A stretch of 64,000 nt of DNA from Glycomyces harbinensis. Lineage in GTDB: Bacteria > Actinomycetota > Actinomycetes > Mycobacteriales > Micromonosporaceae. The stretch covers positions 682,001 to 746,000 of the forward strand of contig NZ_FNAD01000001.1 of the NCBI RefSeq assembly GCF_900101745.1, read 5' to 3'. The notes under the pieces were generated by a model that did not search any database, was not told the DNA's origin, and saw only the letters and a list, made by a program, of their open reading frames with translations. The translations under genes and the position numbers were made by a program. Shown here piece by piece: positions 43,341 to 52,010 of the stretch (positions are counted from its first letter, which is position 1; each line of letters starts with the position of its first letter).

Positions 43341-43349
43341 CGTTGCCGC

Positions 43350-43658
43350 GTGGACATCATGCGGCACTTGGAGTGTTTCCTGGCGGTAGGTGAAGAACGT
43401 CACTTCGGCCGGGCCGCCGAGCGCCTCGGCATGGAGCAGCCGCCGCTGAGTCAGCGGATCCGGCGCCTGGAGAAGGATCTCGGCGCGGAGCTGTTCGACC
43501 GCGGCGGGGGCCAGGTGACGTTGACGGCGGCCGGGCACGTGCTCATGCGGGAGGCGCCCGAGCTGCTGAAGCGGCATCAGCGGCTGCGCAGCCTGGTGCT
43601 CCGGGCGGCCGAGTCGGACCCGGCGAACCCGCCGCGGCCGTGGAGTTCGCTCTACTGA
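43350..43658 (+). CDS. LysR-type helix-turn-helix protein lacking the effector domain
   Basis: A 102-residue protein that matches only the N-terminal DNA-binding part of LysR regulators: LECFLAVGEERHFGRAAERLGMEQPPLSQRIRRLEKDLGAELFDR, then the start of the linker helix. Full family members have about 300 residues; the substrate-binding domain is missing. After its stop at 43658 the DNA belongs to a convergent beta-lactamase-like gene, so no remnant of the missing part is seen in another frame. The start is GTG at 43350 or ATG at 43359. It may be a truncated remnant or a working stand-alone DNA-binding protein; the intact inverted repeat upstream favours some function. Confidence 0.7.
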   Translation: MDIMRHLECFLAVGEERHFGRAAERLGMEQPPLSQRIRRLEKDLGAELFDRGGGQVTLTAAGHVLMREAPELLKRHQRLRSLVLRAAESDPANPPRPWSSLY

Positions 43659-44506
43659 CCGAACGCGTCGGTGAGGGCCAGCGCGGCCCGGCTCATGGCG
43701 AGTTCGACTTCGCGGGTGTTGTCGCGGGTGACCTGCGCGAAGACCGCGATGGCGTGGCGGCGCCCGTCGGGCCACTCCCAGACGGCTATCTCGTTGCGCC
43801 AGCCGGGCAGCGACCCGGACCGGCCGAACACGGCGACGCCGCTGGGGGCGAGGCGCGAGAGCCTGCCGCCGGTGAGCTGGCGGCCCATCCAGGTCCTGAC
43901 GTCGGCGGCGATCGGCGCAGGGCCGTTCCAGACGTGGCGCAGGAACGCGGTGAGGTCCGCGGGCGTGGAGGCGTTGGTGCGGGCGGGGTCCCAGGCGCTG
44001 GTGCGGCGCAGCTCTTCGGTGGAGACGGAGCCGCTCGCGAGGACGTGGGCGAGGGCTTCGAGGTCGGAGACGTCGAGGTCGCGGGCGACCTCTTCGAGGA
44101 TGGCCCGGGGGGATCCGATGAGGCGGGTGCCCTTGAGGCCGACGCGGGCGGCGAGCCCGCGGAGCGAGCCGATGCCGATGTGCCGGGCGACGAGGTCGGC
44201 GGCGGTGTTGTCGGAGACCTCCATCATGAGGGAGGCGAGGTCCCAGACGCTGATGTGGGAGTCGTGGCGGAATCCCGCGGTGCCGGTGCCGCCGAGCCGG
44301 TCGGCGGCGGTGACACGCACGAGGGCGGCGGGGTCGACCAGGCCTTCTTCGACTTGGCGGCGGAACTCCCAGGCGATGAAGAGTTTGACGACGGACACGA
44401 GGATCACCGGTTCGTGCTCGCGGACGCCGAGGCCGCGGCCGTCGCCGAGGTCCCGCAGGTGCGCGGAGGCGCGGGCCCCGAGCGGCTCGAAGAACTCGTC
44501 GATCAC
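43652..44506 (-). CDS. Serine hydrolase related to class A beta-lactamases
   Basis: A 284-residue protein of the beta-lactamase2 type. The SxxK motif is SVVK (near residue 38), the SDN loop is kept (MEVSDNTAAD), and the usual KTG appears as RSGS in VFGRSGSLPG, as in some class A enzymes with arginine there. No signal peptide is visible at the GTG start (44506), unlike secreted beta-lactamases, so a cytoplasmic esterase- or peptidase-like role is also possible. Its end overlaps the LysR stub by 7 bp (convergent). A lipoprotein gene ends 29 bp upstream in the same direction. Resistance activity cannot be inferred with certainty. Confidence 0.78.
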   Translation of the reverse strand: MIDEFFEPLGARASAHLRDLGDGRGLGVREHEPVILVSVVKLFIAWEFRRQVEEGLVDPAALVRVTAADRLGGTGTAGFRHDSHISVWDLASLMMEVSDNTAADLVARHIGIGSLRGLAARVGLKGTRLIGSPRAILEEVARDLDVSDLEALAHVLASGSVSTEELRRTSAWDPARTNASTPADLTAFLRHVWNGPAPIAADVRTWMGRQLTGGRLSRLAPSGVAVFGRSGSLPGWRNEIAVWEWPDGRRHAIAVFAQVTRDNTREVELAMSRAALALTDAFGQ

Positions 44507-44535
44507 GGTCTGCCCGCCTCACCGGTCGTGGTCTG

Positions 44536-45201
44536 TCAGGATCTGGTCGGCTCCCGGTGGTCGCGCAGCCGGGCGATGATCTTCAGGCACAGCAGCAGCG
44601 CGACGAGGGCGGCCGCGGCGCCGATGGCCCAGGGGACCCAGGCCGGCGTGGTCTTCGCGCTGACGGTGGTGAACCCGCCGCCGCCGTCGACGCCCGCGAT
44701 GTCCTCGGCCGTGACGATCCAGTCCTCGGCCTCGAAGAGGTCGTTGCCGGATCGGAAGTCGTCCAGGCCGCCATCGTAGCCCCGGCCGTCCGGGTCGATC
44801 AGGAGCGTGTCGCCGTCGGACCGCTGGACGATGTACAGGTCGACCACTTCGAGGTCGCCGTCGGCGTACTGGACGAGGATCGGCCGGCCGAAGAGTTCGC
44901 CGTCGTCGCCCGCGAAATCGCGCGCGGTCTCGGTCTGGGCGGCGTCGAGTTCGCAGGAGGTGACGCCGTCCTCTTCGCAGGAGTAGACGGAGAGCAGGCC
45001 GCCGATGACGGCGTCGGGGCCGCCCATCGCGGCGAACTGGGCCCGCCGGTCCTCGCAGCAGGACTCGGTGGGGAACGGGTCGTTCGCGACTTCGTTCGAG
45101 TCGAAGTACTCGACGATCACGTCGGGCGGTTCGGCCTCGGCACCGCCGCAGCCGGCGAGGGCGGACAGGCAGGCGACGGCCGCGAGCAGGCGGGTGCGCA
45201 T
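44536..45201 (-). CDS. Lipoprotein with C-terminal membrane helix, unknown function
   Basis: A 221-residue protein not recognised as any named family. The signal peptide ends in a lipobox (ALAGCGG), so the N-terminus should be lipid-anchored, and a helix near the C-terminus (WVPWAIGAAAALVALLLCL) crosses the membrane and leaves a short basic tail inside. The outside part has paired cysteines (ESCCEDR and YSCEEDGVTSCELD) that may form disulfides. AAGGAG lies 7 nt before the ATG at 45201. It precedes the beta-lactamase-like gene by 29 bp. Confidence 0.7.
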   Translation of the reverse strand: MRTRLLAAVACLSALAGCGGAEAEPPDVIVEYFDSNEVANDPFPTESCCEDRRAQFAAMGGPDAVIGGLLSVYSCEEDGVTSCELDAAQTETARDFAGDDGELFGRPILVQYADGDLEVVDLYIVQRSDGDTLLIDPDGRGYDGGLDDFRSGNDLFEAEDWIVTAEDIAGVDGGGGFTTVSAKTTPAWVPWAIGAAAALVALLLCLKIIARLRDHREPTRS

Positions 45202-45307
45202 GGGCGGGCTCCTTCGGCACCGGGCAGCCGGGGGCTGGGGCCCGACGGTCGGGCTTCGGTCGAGGATCGCACCGGTCGTCCGGGACCGGTCCCGCGGAGC
45301 CCGTCGG

Positions 45308-45841
45308 TCACCGCGCGGTCCAGCCGGTCAGGGCGATGACCGCTTCGGCGGTCTCGGCGACGGTGCGGCCGTCGGTGGCGACGCGGTGAACCCAGTCGGG
45401 GGCGTGGGCGTCGAGGTAGCGGGCTTGGCCCGCGCTGCGCTCGAGGTGGGGTTCCAGGTAGCTGCCGACCTCGCGGGTGCGCAGGCGTTCCTCGGCGGCG
45501 GCGTCGCCGGCGGTCAGGAGGACGCCGACGGGGGTGACGGTGCCGCCCATGGCCTTCGTGATCATGTCGGGTTCGAGGACGGCGACGGTGTTGCAGTAGA
45601 CGAGGCGCGTCTGGCCGAGTTCGCGGTAGTTGCCCCAGACCGCCGCCAGGTTCCTGGCCGTGATCCGCGTCCGCGCCGGATCGTCCTCGGGTGCGGGGTG
45701 CACCTGGTCGAGGAAGTCGCCTTCGAGGAAGGAGTGGGCGACGCCGAGATCGCGGAGGCGGCTCGACACCTCCCAGGACACTGTGGACTTGCCGACTCCG
45801 GATCTGCCGCCGATCAAGAGCACTTCGCACTCGTCGTTCAA
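45308..45841 (-). CDS. P-loop nucleotide kinase-like protein
   Basis: A 177-residue AAA-type small kinase. The Walker A motif is GGRSGVGKST right after the first strand (VLLIGG), with a DFLDQVHP segment after strand 2 as in small-molecule or nucleoside kinases and uridine-kinase-like proteins. The TTG at 45841 is chosen because GAGGAG lies 5 nt upstream and the P-loop is at the expected place; a GTG codon eight codons in is an alternative. It is preceded by a long hairpin and a membrane protein gene in the same direction. Substrate unknown. Confidence 0.75.
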   Translation of the reverse strand: MNDECEVLLIGGRSGVGKSTVSWEVSSRLRDLGVAHSFLEGDFLDQVHPAPEDDPARTRITARNLAAVWGNYRELGQTRLVYCNTVAVLEPDMITKAMGGTVTPVGVLLTAGDAAAEERLRTREVGSYLEPHLERSAGQARYLDAHAPDWVHRVATDGRTVAETAEAVIALTGWTAR

Positions 45842-45854
45842 TGGGCTCCTCTGT

Positions 45855-45919
45855 CCAGGGGCCCACCACCGTACCGGCCTCGACCTGGTTCGGCCACTGC
45901 ATAAGTGGTGGGTCCCTGG
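45855..45919 (-). terminator. Long-armed hairpin between membrane protein and kinase genes
   Basis: CCAGGGGCCCACCAC and GTGGTGGGTCCCTGG pair over 14 of 15 positions, with a loop of about 35 nt. It follows the stop of the membrane protein gene by 5 bp and ends just before the kinase ribosome binding site; terminator or leader structure. Confidence 0.5.
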
Positions 45920-45924
45920 AAGGT

Positions 45925-47022
45925 CTAGCGTGCGAGTGCCGAGGGCTTCGACCCGGTGCGGGCCTCGGGTCGGCCCCGGCCGCAGGCGTCGCACTCGCCC
46001 CGGCGGCGCCGCTGGTAGGCGATGGCGGCGACGAACAGCGCCGCGCCCCAGACGACCCAGAACACCTCGGGCAGGGTCAAGGGCCAGGTGCCGGCGGTGA
46101 CGCCGTCGATGGCCACGACGCGCACGTACATCCACGCCGCCGACATGACCAGCACCGACACCAGGACCGCCGGGACCACGGCGAGCATCGGCGGCACCCG
46201 CTTCCCGCGCAGGCCGATCATCCAGCGCGGGAACACCTCGCCCCAGCGCTGGATCAGCCCGAGGGTGAGCACGGCCCCGAGCCCGCCGAGAGTCGCCAGC
46301 GCCGCACCCGCGATCCACAGGCCGCTCTCCTGGCCTTCGCGGTAGAACTCGGGGTCGATGCCGAGGCTGAGGCCCAGTGCCCAGGCCCAGCGGGTCGCGC
46401 AGTAGATCAGCGGTGCCGCGAAGGCGGTCCAGGTGGCGGCCTTGCCTGCGCGGTCGATCCAGGACGGGCGGTCGTCGGCGCGCCCGCAGCGCTCGCAGCC
46501 GCCGCTCGTCCTGCGCCGGTAGGCGACTGCCGTGAGCGCCCAGGCGATGCCCGCGAGCAGGCACAGCAGCAGGTTCAGTCGCGGCATGCGGTACAGGTCG
46601 CCCCAGGCGAAGGTGTCGGCCCAGCCGGTGAAGGGCTTCATGATGAGCATGACCGGCGTGTAGGCGACGACGATGAGGGTCCGGTAATCCTGGATCGCCA
46701 CGGTGAGCCCGATCGCCGTCGTCCAGGCGAAGGCCGGCAGGAGCCACCGGAACGGGCCCTTCGCGTAGCCGCGGGCCATGAGGACGGCGACCGCGGTCCC
46801 GGCGAGGCCGAGGGCGGCGATGACCGGCCCGGCGGTCTCGGGAGTCGCCTCGCCGAGGAGGTTGAACTTGAGGGCCGTCTCGCGTTCGGCCATGAGTTCG
46901 GCGTCGCCGATGCCGAAGGGGAAGCCGCCGCCGCCGAAGGTCCAGTAGAGGCCGAGGAGGCCGTATGCAAGGGTCCAGACGGCCGTGGCATAGCCGATCC
47001 ATTGGTGCCATGTGATTCTCAT
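45925..47022 (-). CDS. Polytopic membrane protein with two CxxC motifs
   Basis: A 365-residue protein with about eight membrane helices. Two cytoplasmic segments rich in arginine hold CERCGRADD (middle) and CDACGRGRP (C-terminus), each a CxxC pair that could bind zinc or sense redox state. The two halves look related: each has a polytopic block followed by a YRRR or YQRRRR stretch and a CxxC. I do not recognise a named family. It is divergent from a two-component system across a perfect inverted repeat, so it is a likely target of that system. ATG start at 47022; weak ribosome binding site. Confidence 0.75.
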   Translation of the reverse strand: MRITWHQWIGYATAVWTLAYGLLGLYWTFGGGGFPFGIGDAELMAERETALKFNLLGEATPETAGPVIAALGLAGTAVAVLMARGYAKGPFRWLLPAFAWTTAIGLTVAIQDYRTLIVVAYTPVMLIMKPFTGWADTFAWGDLYRMPRLNLLLCLLAGIAWALTAVAYRRRTSGGCERCGRADDRPSWIDRAGKAATWTAFAAPLIYCATRWAWALGLSLGIDPEFYREGQESGLWIAGAALATLGGLGAVLTLGLIQRWGEVFPRWMIGLRGKRVPPMLAVVPAVLVSVLVMSAAWMYVRVVAIDGVTAGTWPLTLPEVFWVVWGAALFVAAIAYQRRRRGECDACGRGRPEARTGSKPSALAR

Positions 47023-47055
47023 GGTTCAAGTCTGGAATCGGGGCGGCCGGGCGGC

Positions 47056-47116
47056 GATATGCCGAACGGCGAGCTTTGCGGTGTGAGAGGGCATCGATTA
47101 GCCCGAACGGCATATC
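47056..47116. promoter_or_regulatory. Inverted repeat between membrane protein and two-component system
   Basis: GATATGCCG (47056-47064) and CGGCATATC (47108-47116) are a perfect 9-bp inverted repeat with the arms 43 bp apart; CCGAACGG overlaps both arms. Likely two binding sites of the response regulator. Confidence 0.6.
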
Positions 47117-47149
47117 ACGTCCGCGGCGCGGCGCTCTTATGCTCGGTGT

Positions 47150-48304
47150 GTGATCGGATTGCGGCTCGTGGCGGCTGCGGGGACGCTCGCGCTCCTCGTC
47201 GGGGCGGTGCGGCTGCCCGCCGATCCGGCCGTGCTCATGATCGGCCCGCTCGTCGCGGGCCTGGCGGTCGCCGTCGTGCTCGCGACCGGGCCGGCGCGGC
47301 CGGGGCCTCTGGCGCCGGCGGCGACGATCGGCGCCGGCGCGGCCTCGATCGCGTTGACGGCGTGGCTGCGGACCATCGCCGACCCGGGAACGGAGCCGGA
47401 CGCGGCGACCGGCCTGTGGATTCTCCTGGAGCCCGCGCTGCTCCTGGTCCTGGTGTACGCGGCGGTGCGGTGGTCGCCTCCTCGGGCCGCGATCGCGTCC
47501 GCGGCGGCGGCGGGCACGGCGACGGCGCTGATCGTGCAGCGCATGCTCACCGGCGAGCCGTTCCTGTCGCTGCTGGCCGCGAGCGCCCTGTGGCTGGTCC
47601 CGGCGCTGGTCGCCGGGGCGGCGGCCTGGTATCTGCGCTGGTCGGCGGCCGAGCGCGAGCGCACCGTGGAGCGGGCGCGCCAGGACCAGCGGCTCAGTCT
47701 CGCCGGGGAGCTCCACGACTTCGTGGCCCATGACGTGAGCGAGATCGTGGCGCGCGCCCAGGCGGGGAGGATGGTCCTCGCCGGGGACGACCCGAAGCTG
47801 GCGACGCTGCTGGAGCAGATCGAGACGGCCGGCGTCCGCGCCTTGGAGTCGATGGACCGCACGGTGCACGCGCTCCAGCAGGACACCGCGCGCCATCCCG
47901 TCGGTGGACTGGACGACATCGATGCGCTCGCGCGCCGGTTCGCCGCCTCCGGTGACGTCGCGGTCGTGGTCGACCGGCGGCTGCCGGGCGGGGCGGGCAG
48001 GGAGAACGGCGCCGTCGCGTACCGGGCCGTGGTGGAGGCGCTCACCAATGTGCGCCGCCATGCTCCCACTGCCGCAAAGGTCTCCATCGTGCTGGCCGAG
48101 GAAGACGGCTGGCTGCGGGTGACCGTGGCCGACGACGGGCGCGGTGCGCCGCGGTCGAAGTCGCGGGCCTCGGCGGGCCTGGGCCTGCCGGGCATCACCG
48201 AGCGCGCGGAGCGCCTCGGCGGCATCGTCGAGGCCGGACCGCGCGAGCCGCGCGGCTGGCAGGTGGCGGTCAGACTGCCCCTCGGGCAAGGAGCGAGCAC
48301 ATGA
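47150..48304 (+). CDS. Two-component sensor histidine kinase, NarL type
   Basis: A 384-residue kinase. About six membrane helices fill the first 165 residues, without an extracellular sensor domain. The HisKA_3 phosphoacceptor is in [19 protein letters not shown] near residue 187; the ATPase has [13 protein letters not shown] (N-box), VADDGRG and [19 protein letters not shown] start at 47150. Its last 4 bp overlap the response regulator gene (ATGA), so the two are a pair. The likely target is the divergent CxxC membrane protein gene, and possibly itself, by way of the inverted repeat upstream. Confidence 0.9.
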   Translation: MIGLRLVAAAGTLALLVGAVRLPADPAVLMIGPLVAGLAVAVVLATGPARPGPLAPAATIGAGAASIALTAWLRTIADPGTEPDAATGLWILLEPALLLVLVYAAVRWSPPRAAIASAAAAGTATALIVQRMLTGEPFLSLLAASALWLVPALVAGAAAWYLRWSAAERERTVERARQDQRLSLAGELHDFVAHDVSEIVARAQAGRMVLAGDDPKLATLLEQIETAGVRALESMDRTVHALQQDTARHPVGGLDDIDALARRFAASGDVAVVVDRRLPGGAGRENGAVAYRAVVEALTNVRRHAPTAAKVSIVLAEEDGWLRVTVADDGRGAPRSKSRASAGLGLPGITERAERLGGIVEAGPREPRGWQVAVRLPLGQGAST

Positions 48305-48960
48305 TCCGGATTCTCATCGCCGACGACCAGGAGGGCATCCGTGACGCCTTCCGCATGGTCCTCGACGCCCAGCCCGACATGGCGGTGGTCGCCGAGGCGG
48401 CCGACGGGCGCAGTGCCCTGGACCAGGCGCGGCACCTGCGGCCCGACGTGGTCCTCGCCGACATCCGCATGCCCGTCCTCGACGGCCTCGAGCTGACCCG
48501 GGCGCTCGCCGGACCCGAAGCGGCCCAGCCGATGCGGGTCATCGTGGTGACCACGTTCGACCTCGACGAGTACGTCTTCACCGCGCTGCGCGACGGCGCC
48601 TGCGGCTACCTGCTCAAGCGCTCGGGTCCGACGCTGCTCATCGAGGCGATCCGGGCCGCCATGTCCGGCGACACCCTCATCAGCCCGCAGATCACGGTGA
48701 AGCTGCTGCGCCGGATGATGCCGGCCGAACCGGCCGCGAACGCGGCCGCCGCGTTGTCCGAAAGGGAGCGTGAGGTCGCGCGGCTGGTCGCGCACGGGCT
48801 CACCAACGCCGAGATCGGCGCCGAGCTGTTCATCAGCGCCGGAACGGTGAAGAACCACCTCGCGAACATCCGCGGCAAGATCGGCGTGCCCAACCGGGTC
48901 GGCGTCGCCTCCTGGGCCTGGTCGACCGGGCAAATGCCTGCGAATCCGGCGCACGGGTGA
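48301..48960 (+). CDS. Two-component response regulator, NarL/LuxR type
   Basis: A 219-residue regulator. The receiver has the acidic pair in IADDQ, the phosphoacceptor aspartate in [12 protein letters not shown], the threonine in VVTTFD and the lysine in YLLKRS. The C-terminal helix-turn-helix is of LuxR type ([25 protein letters not shown], then SAGTVKNHL). It ends in an unusual short tail rich in small residues. Its ATG overlaps the end of the kinase gene. Phosphorylated dimers should bind the 9-bp repeats at 47056-47116. Confidence 0.93.
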   Translation: MIRILIADDQEGIRDAFRMVLDAQPDMAVVAEAADGRSALDQARHLRPDVVLADIRMPVLDGLELTRALAGPEAAQPMRVIVVTTFDLDEYVFTALRDGACGYLLKRSGPTLLIEAIRAAMSGDTLISPQITVKLLRRMMPAEPAANAAAALSEREREVARLVAHGLTNAEIGAELFISAGTVKNHLANIRGKIGVPNRVGVASWAWSTGQMPANPAHG

Positions 48961-49003
48961 GGCGCCCGGCCCCGCACGGTGCGGCCGCCTTAGGCTCGCC
49001 TTC

Positions 49004-49321
49004 ATGGAGGACGCGTACCCGCTCGTGCGGGAGGTCTATCCGGACCTCGTCGACGAGCTGGTCCGGCTGCTGGAGTCCGCGGGCGAGCAGTGGCTGTCGA
49101 TCGCCGTGCGGGACATCCGGCTCGTCGCCGCGTGCGGCTGCGGCGACGACTACTGCCAGAGCATCCGCACGAGCGAGCACCCCGAGGGGGCCCCGTACGG
49201 GCCCGGGCACCGCAACGTCGTGCTCGACCCCGAGCGGGGCATGCTCATCCTCGACGTGGTCGACGAGCGGATCGTGTACGTCGAGATCCTGGACCGCCCG
49301 CCGATGCGCCGCCTCGCCTAG
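49004..49321 (+). CDS. Small protein of unknown function with a cysteine cluster
   Basis: A 105-residue soluble acidic protein, not recognised. A compact cysteine pattern (ACGCGDDYCQS) sits near residue 43, and could bind a metal. The reading frame has the codon bias of true genes, and its length is kept against a convergent protease gene with which it overlaps by 4 bp. Strands near the end (GMLILDVVDERIVYVEIL) suggest a small alpha-beta fold. ATG start at 49004; the ribosome binding site is weak. Confidence 0.65.
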   Translation: MEDAYPLVREVYPDLVDELVRLLESAGEQWLSIAVRDIRLVAACGCGDDYCQSIRTSEHPEGAPYGPGHRNVVLDPERGMLILDVVDERIVYVEILDRPPMRRLA

Positions 49322-51753
49322 TCGGCGGGGGTCATCGCGGCGATCGCCCCGTCCTCCACTCCTTCGGCCATCGCGTTGGACGCGGCCAGCGCGAAGTCCT
49401 GGCGCAGGTCCCCGGTGGGGGCCGCGCCCGGGGAGTGCTGCGTGACCGACACGCCGCGCACCCGGACGGTGTAGACGCCGTCCTCAGGAGAGGCGACGGT
49501 GATCTGCTGGACGTTGTTCGTGGATCGGGTGGCCGGGTTGGCGTCCCAGTTCACGACCTCGCCCGAGGGCGTCTCCAGTTGCAGGTACAGCTCGTTGACG
49601 AGGCCGCCGAGGCCTTCGAGCGAGGGCGCGTCCGTCCACACGAGCGTGATCTTGAGCGGCAGGTCCGGGTCGGCGGCCTCGATGCGGTAGCGGCGGATCT
49701 CGCCGGTCGCGACCGCTTCGGTCGGCGCGTCGGCGAAGCGGGTGCGGTGCACCGGGGCCGCGCCGACGGTGCGGGCGACGTCGATGCGGCCGAAGCCGCT
49801 GACCGGGTTGGGGCCTTCGGGGACCTCACCGGGGTACTGGCCGGGGATGGCGACGGCGCCGTTCACCAAGAGCGCCTTGAGGAGCGCACTGGAGGGGCGG
49901 CGGCCGTCCTCGACGTGTCCGAGGGCGGCGAGGTGCTGGCGGACCAGGGCCGCGGCGCCGGCGACGAGCGGCGTCGCCATGCTGGTGCCGCCGCTCCAGC
50001 AGTAGCGGTCGCGCAGCGGGTGGCCCTCGGGCAGGCGCCCCCACAGGGGCTCGCCGTCGCCGTCGTACACCGAGGAGAGCATGGACAGGACGTTGGTGCC
50101 GGGCGCGACCACGTCGGGTTTGATCCGCAGGTCGTCGGTGGGCCCGCGGGAGGAGAACGCGGCCATGCCGTCGGGTTCGTCCGAGACGTGGCCGGCGGCG
50201 CCGAGCTTGGGGTAGGAGTTCCAGTCGCTCCAATCGCGGTCCATTCCGGGGGCGGGGTCGGAGCCGCTGGGGCGGTCGTTCTCGGTCGCGCCCACGGTGA
50301 GGCAGTTCTTGGCGGTCCCGGGCGAGCCCATGGAGTCGGCGTCGATCCGGCCGTCGGCGTCGGTGTCCTCGCCGTCGTTGCCGGCGGCGAAGAGCACGAG
50401 CATGTCGGGGTGGTTCCACGTGAACTCGTCGACGGAGCGGGCGTTCTGGCCGTACTCCCCCGCCAGCGAGGCGCCCCAGGAGTTGGTGTGGACGCGGGCG
50501 CCCGCCGCGTAGGCCTCGGCGAACAGCGCCCCGATGTCGCCGGGGATGCCGTACAGGCCCGATTCGGGCGGCGGCCAGGGGGCCGTGAAGGGCTGGAGGC
50601 CCGCGGCGGCGAGTTCGGCGCGGGACTTCCAGCGGATGCGCTGGCTGATCGCCTGGAAGAAGACCTGGGCTTCGGGGGCGATGCCGGTGGGGACGGGCCC
50701 GGCCTCGGCGTCGCGCGCGGCGTCGCCGGAGCCGAGCACCGAACCGGCGACGTGGGTGCCGTGGCCGGATTCGATGTCGGCGGGGCCGTCGTCGTGGCCG
50801 GGCGGGTCGTTCGTGAACGGCGCCAGGACTTTGCGCGTGGGCCAGGAGGTGAGTCCGGCGATGCGGCCGCGCACGTCGGGGTGGATGGTCTCGGGGTCGC
50901 CGTTGTCGAGGCCGGAGTCGGCGATCGCGACGATCTGGCCCGCGCCGGCGAGCGTGAGCCCGGCGAACACGTGGTCGACGGGGACGCCCATGACGGTGGC
51001 GGCGCGGTCGTTGCTGCTCTGCGAGAAGGCGTACGGCCCGATCGACTGGATGCCCTCGACGTCGGCGAGTGCGGCGATGACGGCGCGCGGGACGCTCGCG
51101 ACGAGCGACTTGGGCAGGACCGTCAGGACGGTGCCGCCCGCGGCGCGGAGGCGCTCGGCCAGCGCGGCGGTGTCCTCGCCGGGGAAGACGGCGACCTCGA
51201 TCATCTGGAGGCCGTCGTCCTCGAAGTCGGCGGCGTCGACGGCGGCGAGCTGGTCGGCGCCCTGCTCGCGGCGGCGCGCGGGCTGGAGTTTCGGGGAGAC
51301 CTTCATGGCGGGGCGGTAGGGGGTGACCTCCTCGACGCGCGAGAGGGCGCGGACGGCGCCGACCCGTTCGGGGAGGACGCCGACGAGGAGCGTGAAGCCC
51401 GAGAGGCTGCCGTGGATCTCGGCGCCGGCGTCGGTGAGTTCGGAGAGCCATGCGGCCGTGGGCGGTCCGATGAGTTTGACGAGGTAGTAGGCGGTGCGGC
51501 CGGGTTCGGGTTCGAGGGTGACGGCTTCCTGGGCGTCGAGGGCCGCGGCGAACGCGAAGGTCGCTCCGGCGGTCTGGACGGGCTGCTCGGGCAGCGGGGC
51601 GGTCTCGACGCCGCGCCCGGCGAGGTCGAGCGCCTGGCGCCCGGTGCCGGAGACGAGGAGTGAGTCGGGGTACTCGGCGAGGATCTCCATGCCGGAGTCG
51701 CGGACCGCGTCGCGGTCGTCGGAGCGCCGCAGCGTGACGAGGAGTTTGGACAT
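49318..51753 (-). CDS. Subtilisin-family (S8) serine protease
   Basis: An 811-residue protease. The catalytic aspartate is in IADSGLD near residue 274, the histidine in SGHGTHVAGS near 332, the oxyanion asparagine in FAAGND near 455 and the serine in GGTSMATPL near 588. About 265 residues of prodomain-like sequence precede the catalytic domain and about 180 residues of beta-sandwich (PPC/P-like) follow it (LKITLVWTDAP, YTVRVRGV). No signal peptide is seen at the ATG at 51753, which is odd for a subtilase with a prodomain; it may act inside the cell or leave by another route. Start preceded by AGAAGG. Confidence 0.88.
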   Translation of the reverse strand: MSKLLVTLRRSDDRDAVRDSGMEILAEYPDSLLVSGTGRQALDLAGRGVETAPLPEQPVQTAGATFAFAAALDAQEAVTLEPEPGRTAYYLVKLIGPPTAAWLSELTDAGAEIHGSLSGFTLLVGVLPERVGAVRALSRVEEVTPYRPAMKVSPKLQPARRREQGADQLAAVDAADFEDDGLQMIEVAVFPGEDTAALAERLRAAGGTVLTVLPKSLVASVPRAVIAALADVEGIQSIGPYAFSQSSNDRAATVMGVPVDHVFAGLTLAGAGQIVAIADSGLDNGDPETIHPDVRGRIAGLTSWPTRKVLAPFTNDPPGHDDGPADIESGHGTHVAGSVLGSGDAARDAEAGPVPTGIAPEAQVFFQAISQRIRWKSRAELAAAGLQPFTAPWPPPESGLYGIPGDIGALFAEAYAAGARVHTNSWGASLAGEYGQNARSVDEFTWNHPDMLVLFAAGNDGEDTDADGRIDADSMGSPGTAKNCLTVGATENDRPSGSDPAPGMDRDWSDWNSYPKLGAAGHVSDEPDGMAAFSSRGPTDDLRIKPDVVAPGTNVLSMLSSVYDGDGEPLWGRLPEGHPLRDRYCWSGGTSMATPLVAGAAALVRQHLAALGHVEDGRRPSSALLKALLVNGAVAIPGQYPGEVPEGPNPVSGFGRIDVARTVGAAPVHRTRFADAPTEAVATGEIRRYRIEAADPDLPLKITLVWTDAPSLEGLGGLVNELYLQLETPSGEVVNWDANPATRSTNNVQQITVASPEDGVYTVRVRGVSVTQHSPGAAPTGDLRQDFALAASNAMAEGVEDGAIAAMTPAD

Positions 51754-52010
51754 GGCTGCCTTCTCTTCCGGAGGGGCGGCCGTCGTCTCGCGAGGGCGCT
51801 GGGAGGCGGCCGTGTCCTCAGGATAAGCGCGAACCGGCCCCGCGTCGGTACAACGCGTCAGCGGTTGACGACGCGCCGGTGACCGTTTGTGGGGTTCGGA
51901 GAAAGATTCGGTGCGAATCGGGCGTTCGGCCGCGCATTGTCGTGGAGGGGCGACAACGATGGCACGAAGCCCGTAGTCGGGCGATGGCGGCGGGTGCGCA
52001 GACTGTGGAC

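Noticed and set aside
45855..45919. tRNA-like element (GGTTCGG segment inside a paired structure)
   Set aside because: Length is only 65 nt, the arm pattern does not form a D-arm and anticodon arm, and there is no CCA-compatible acceptor end.
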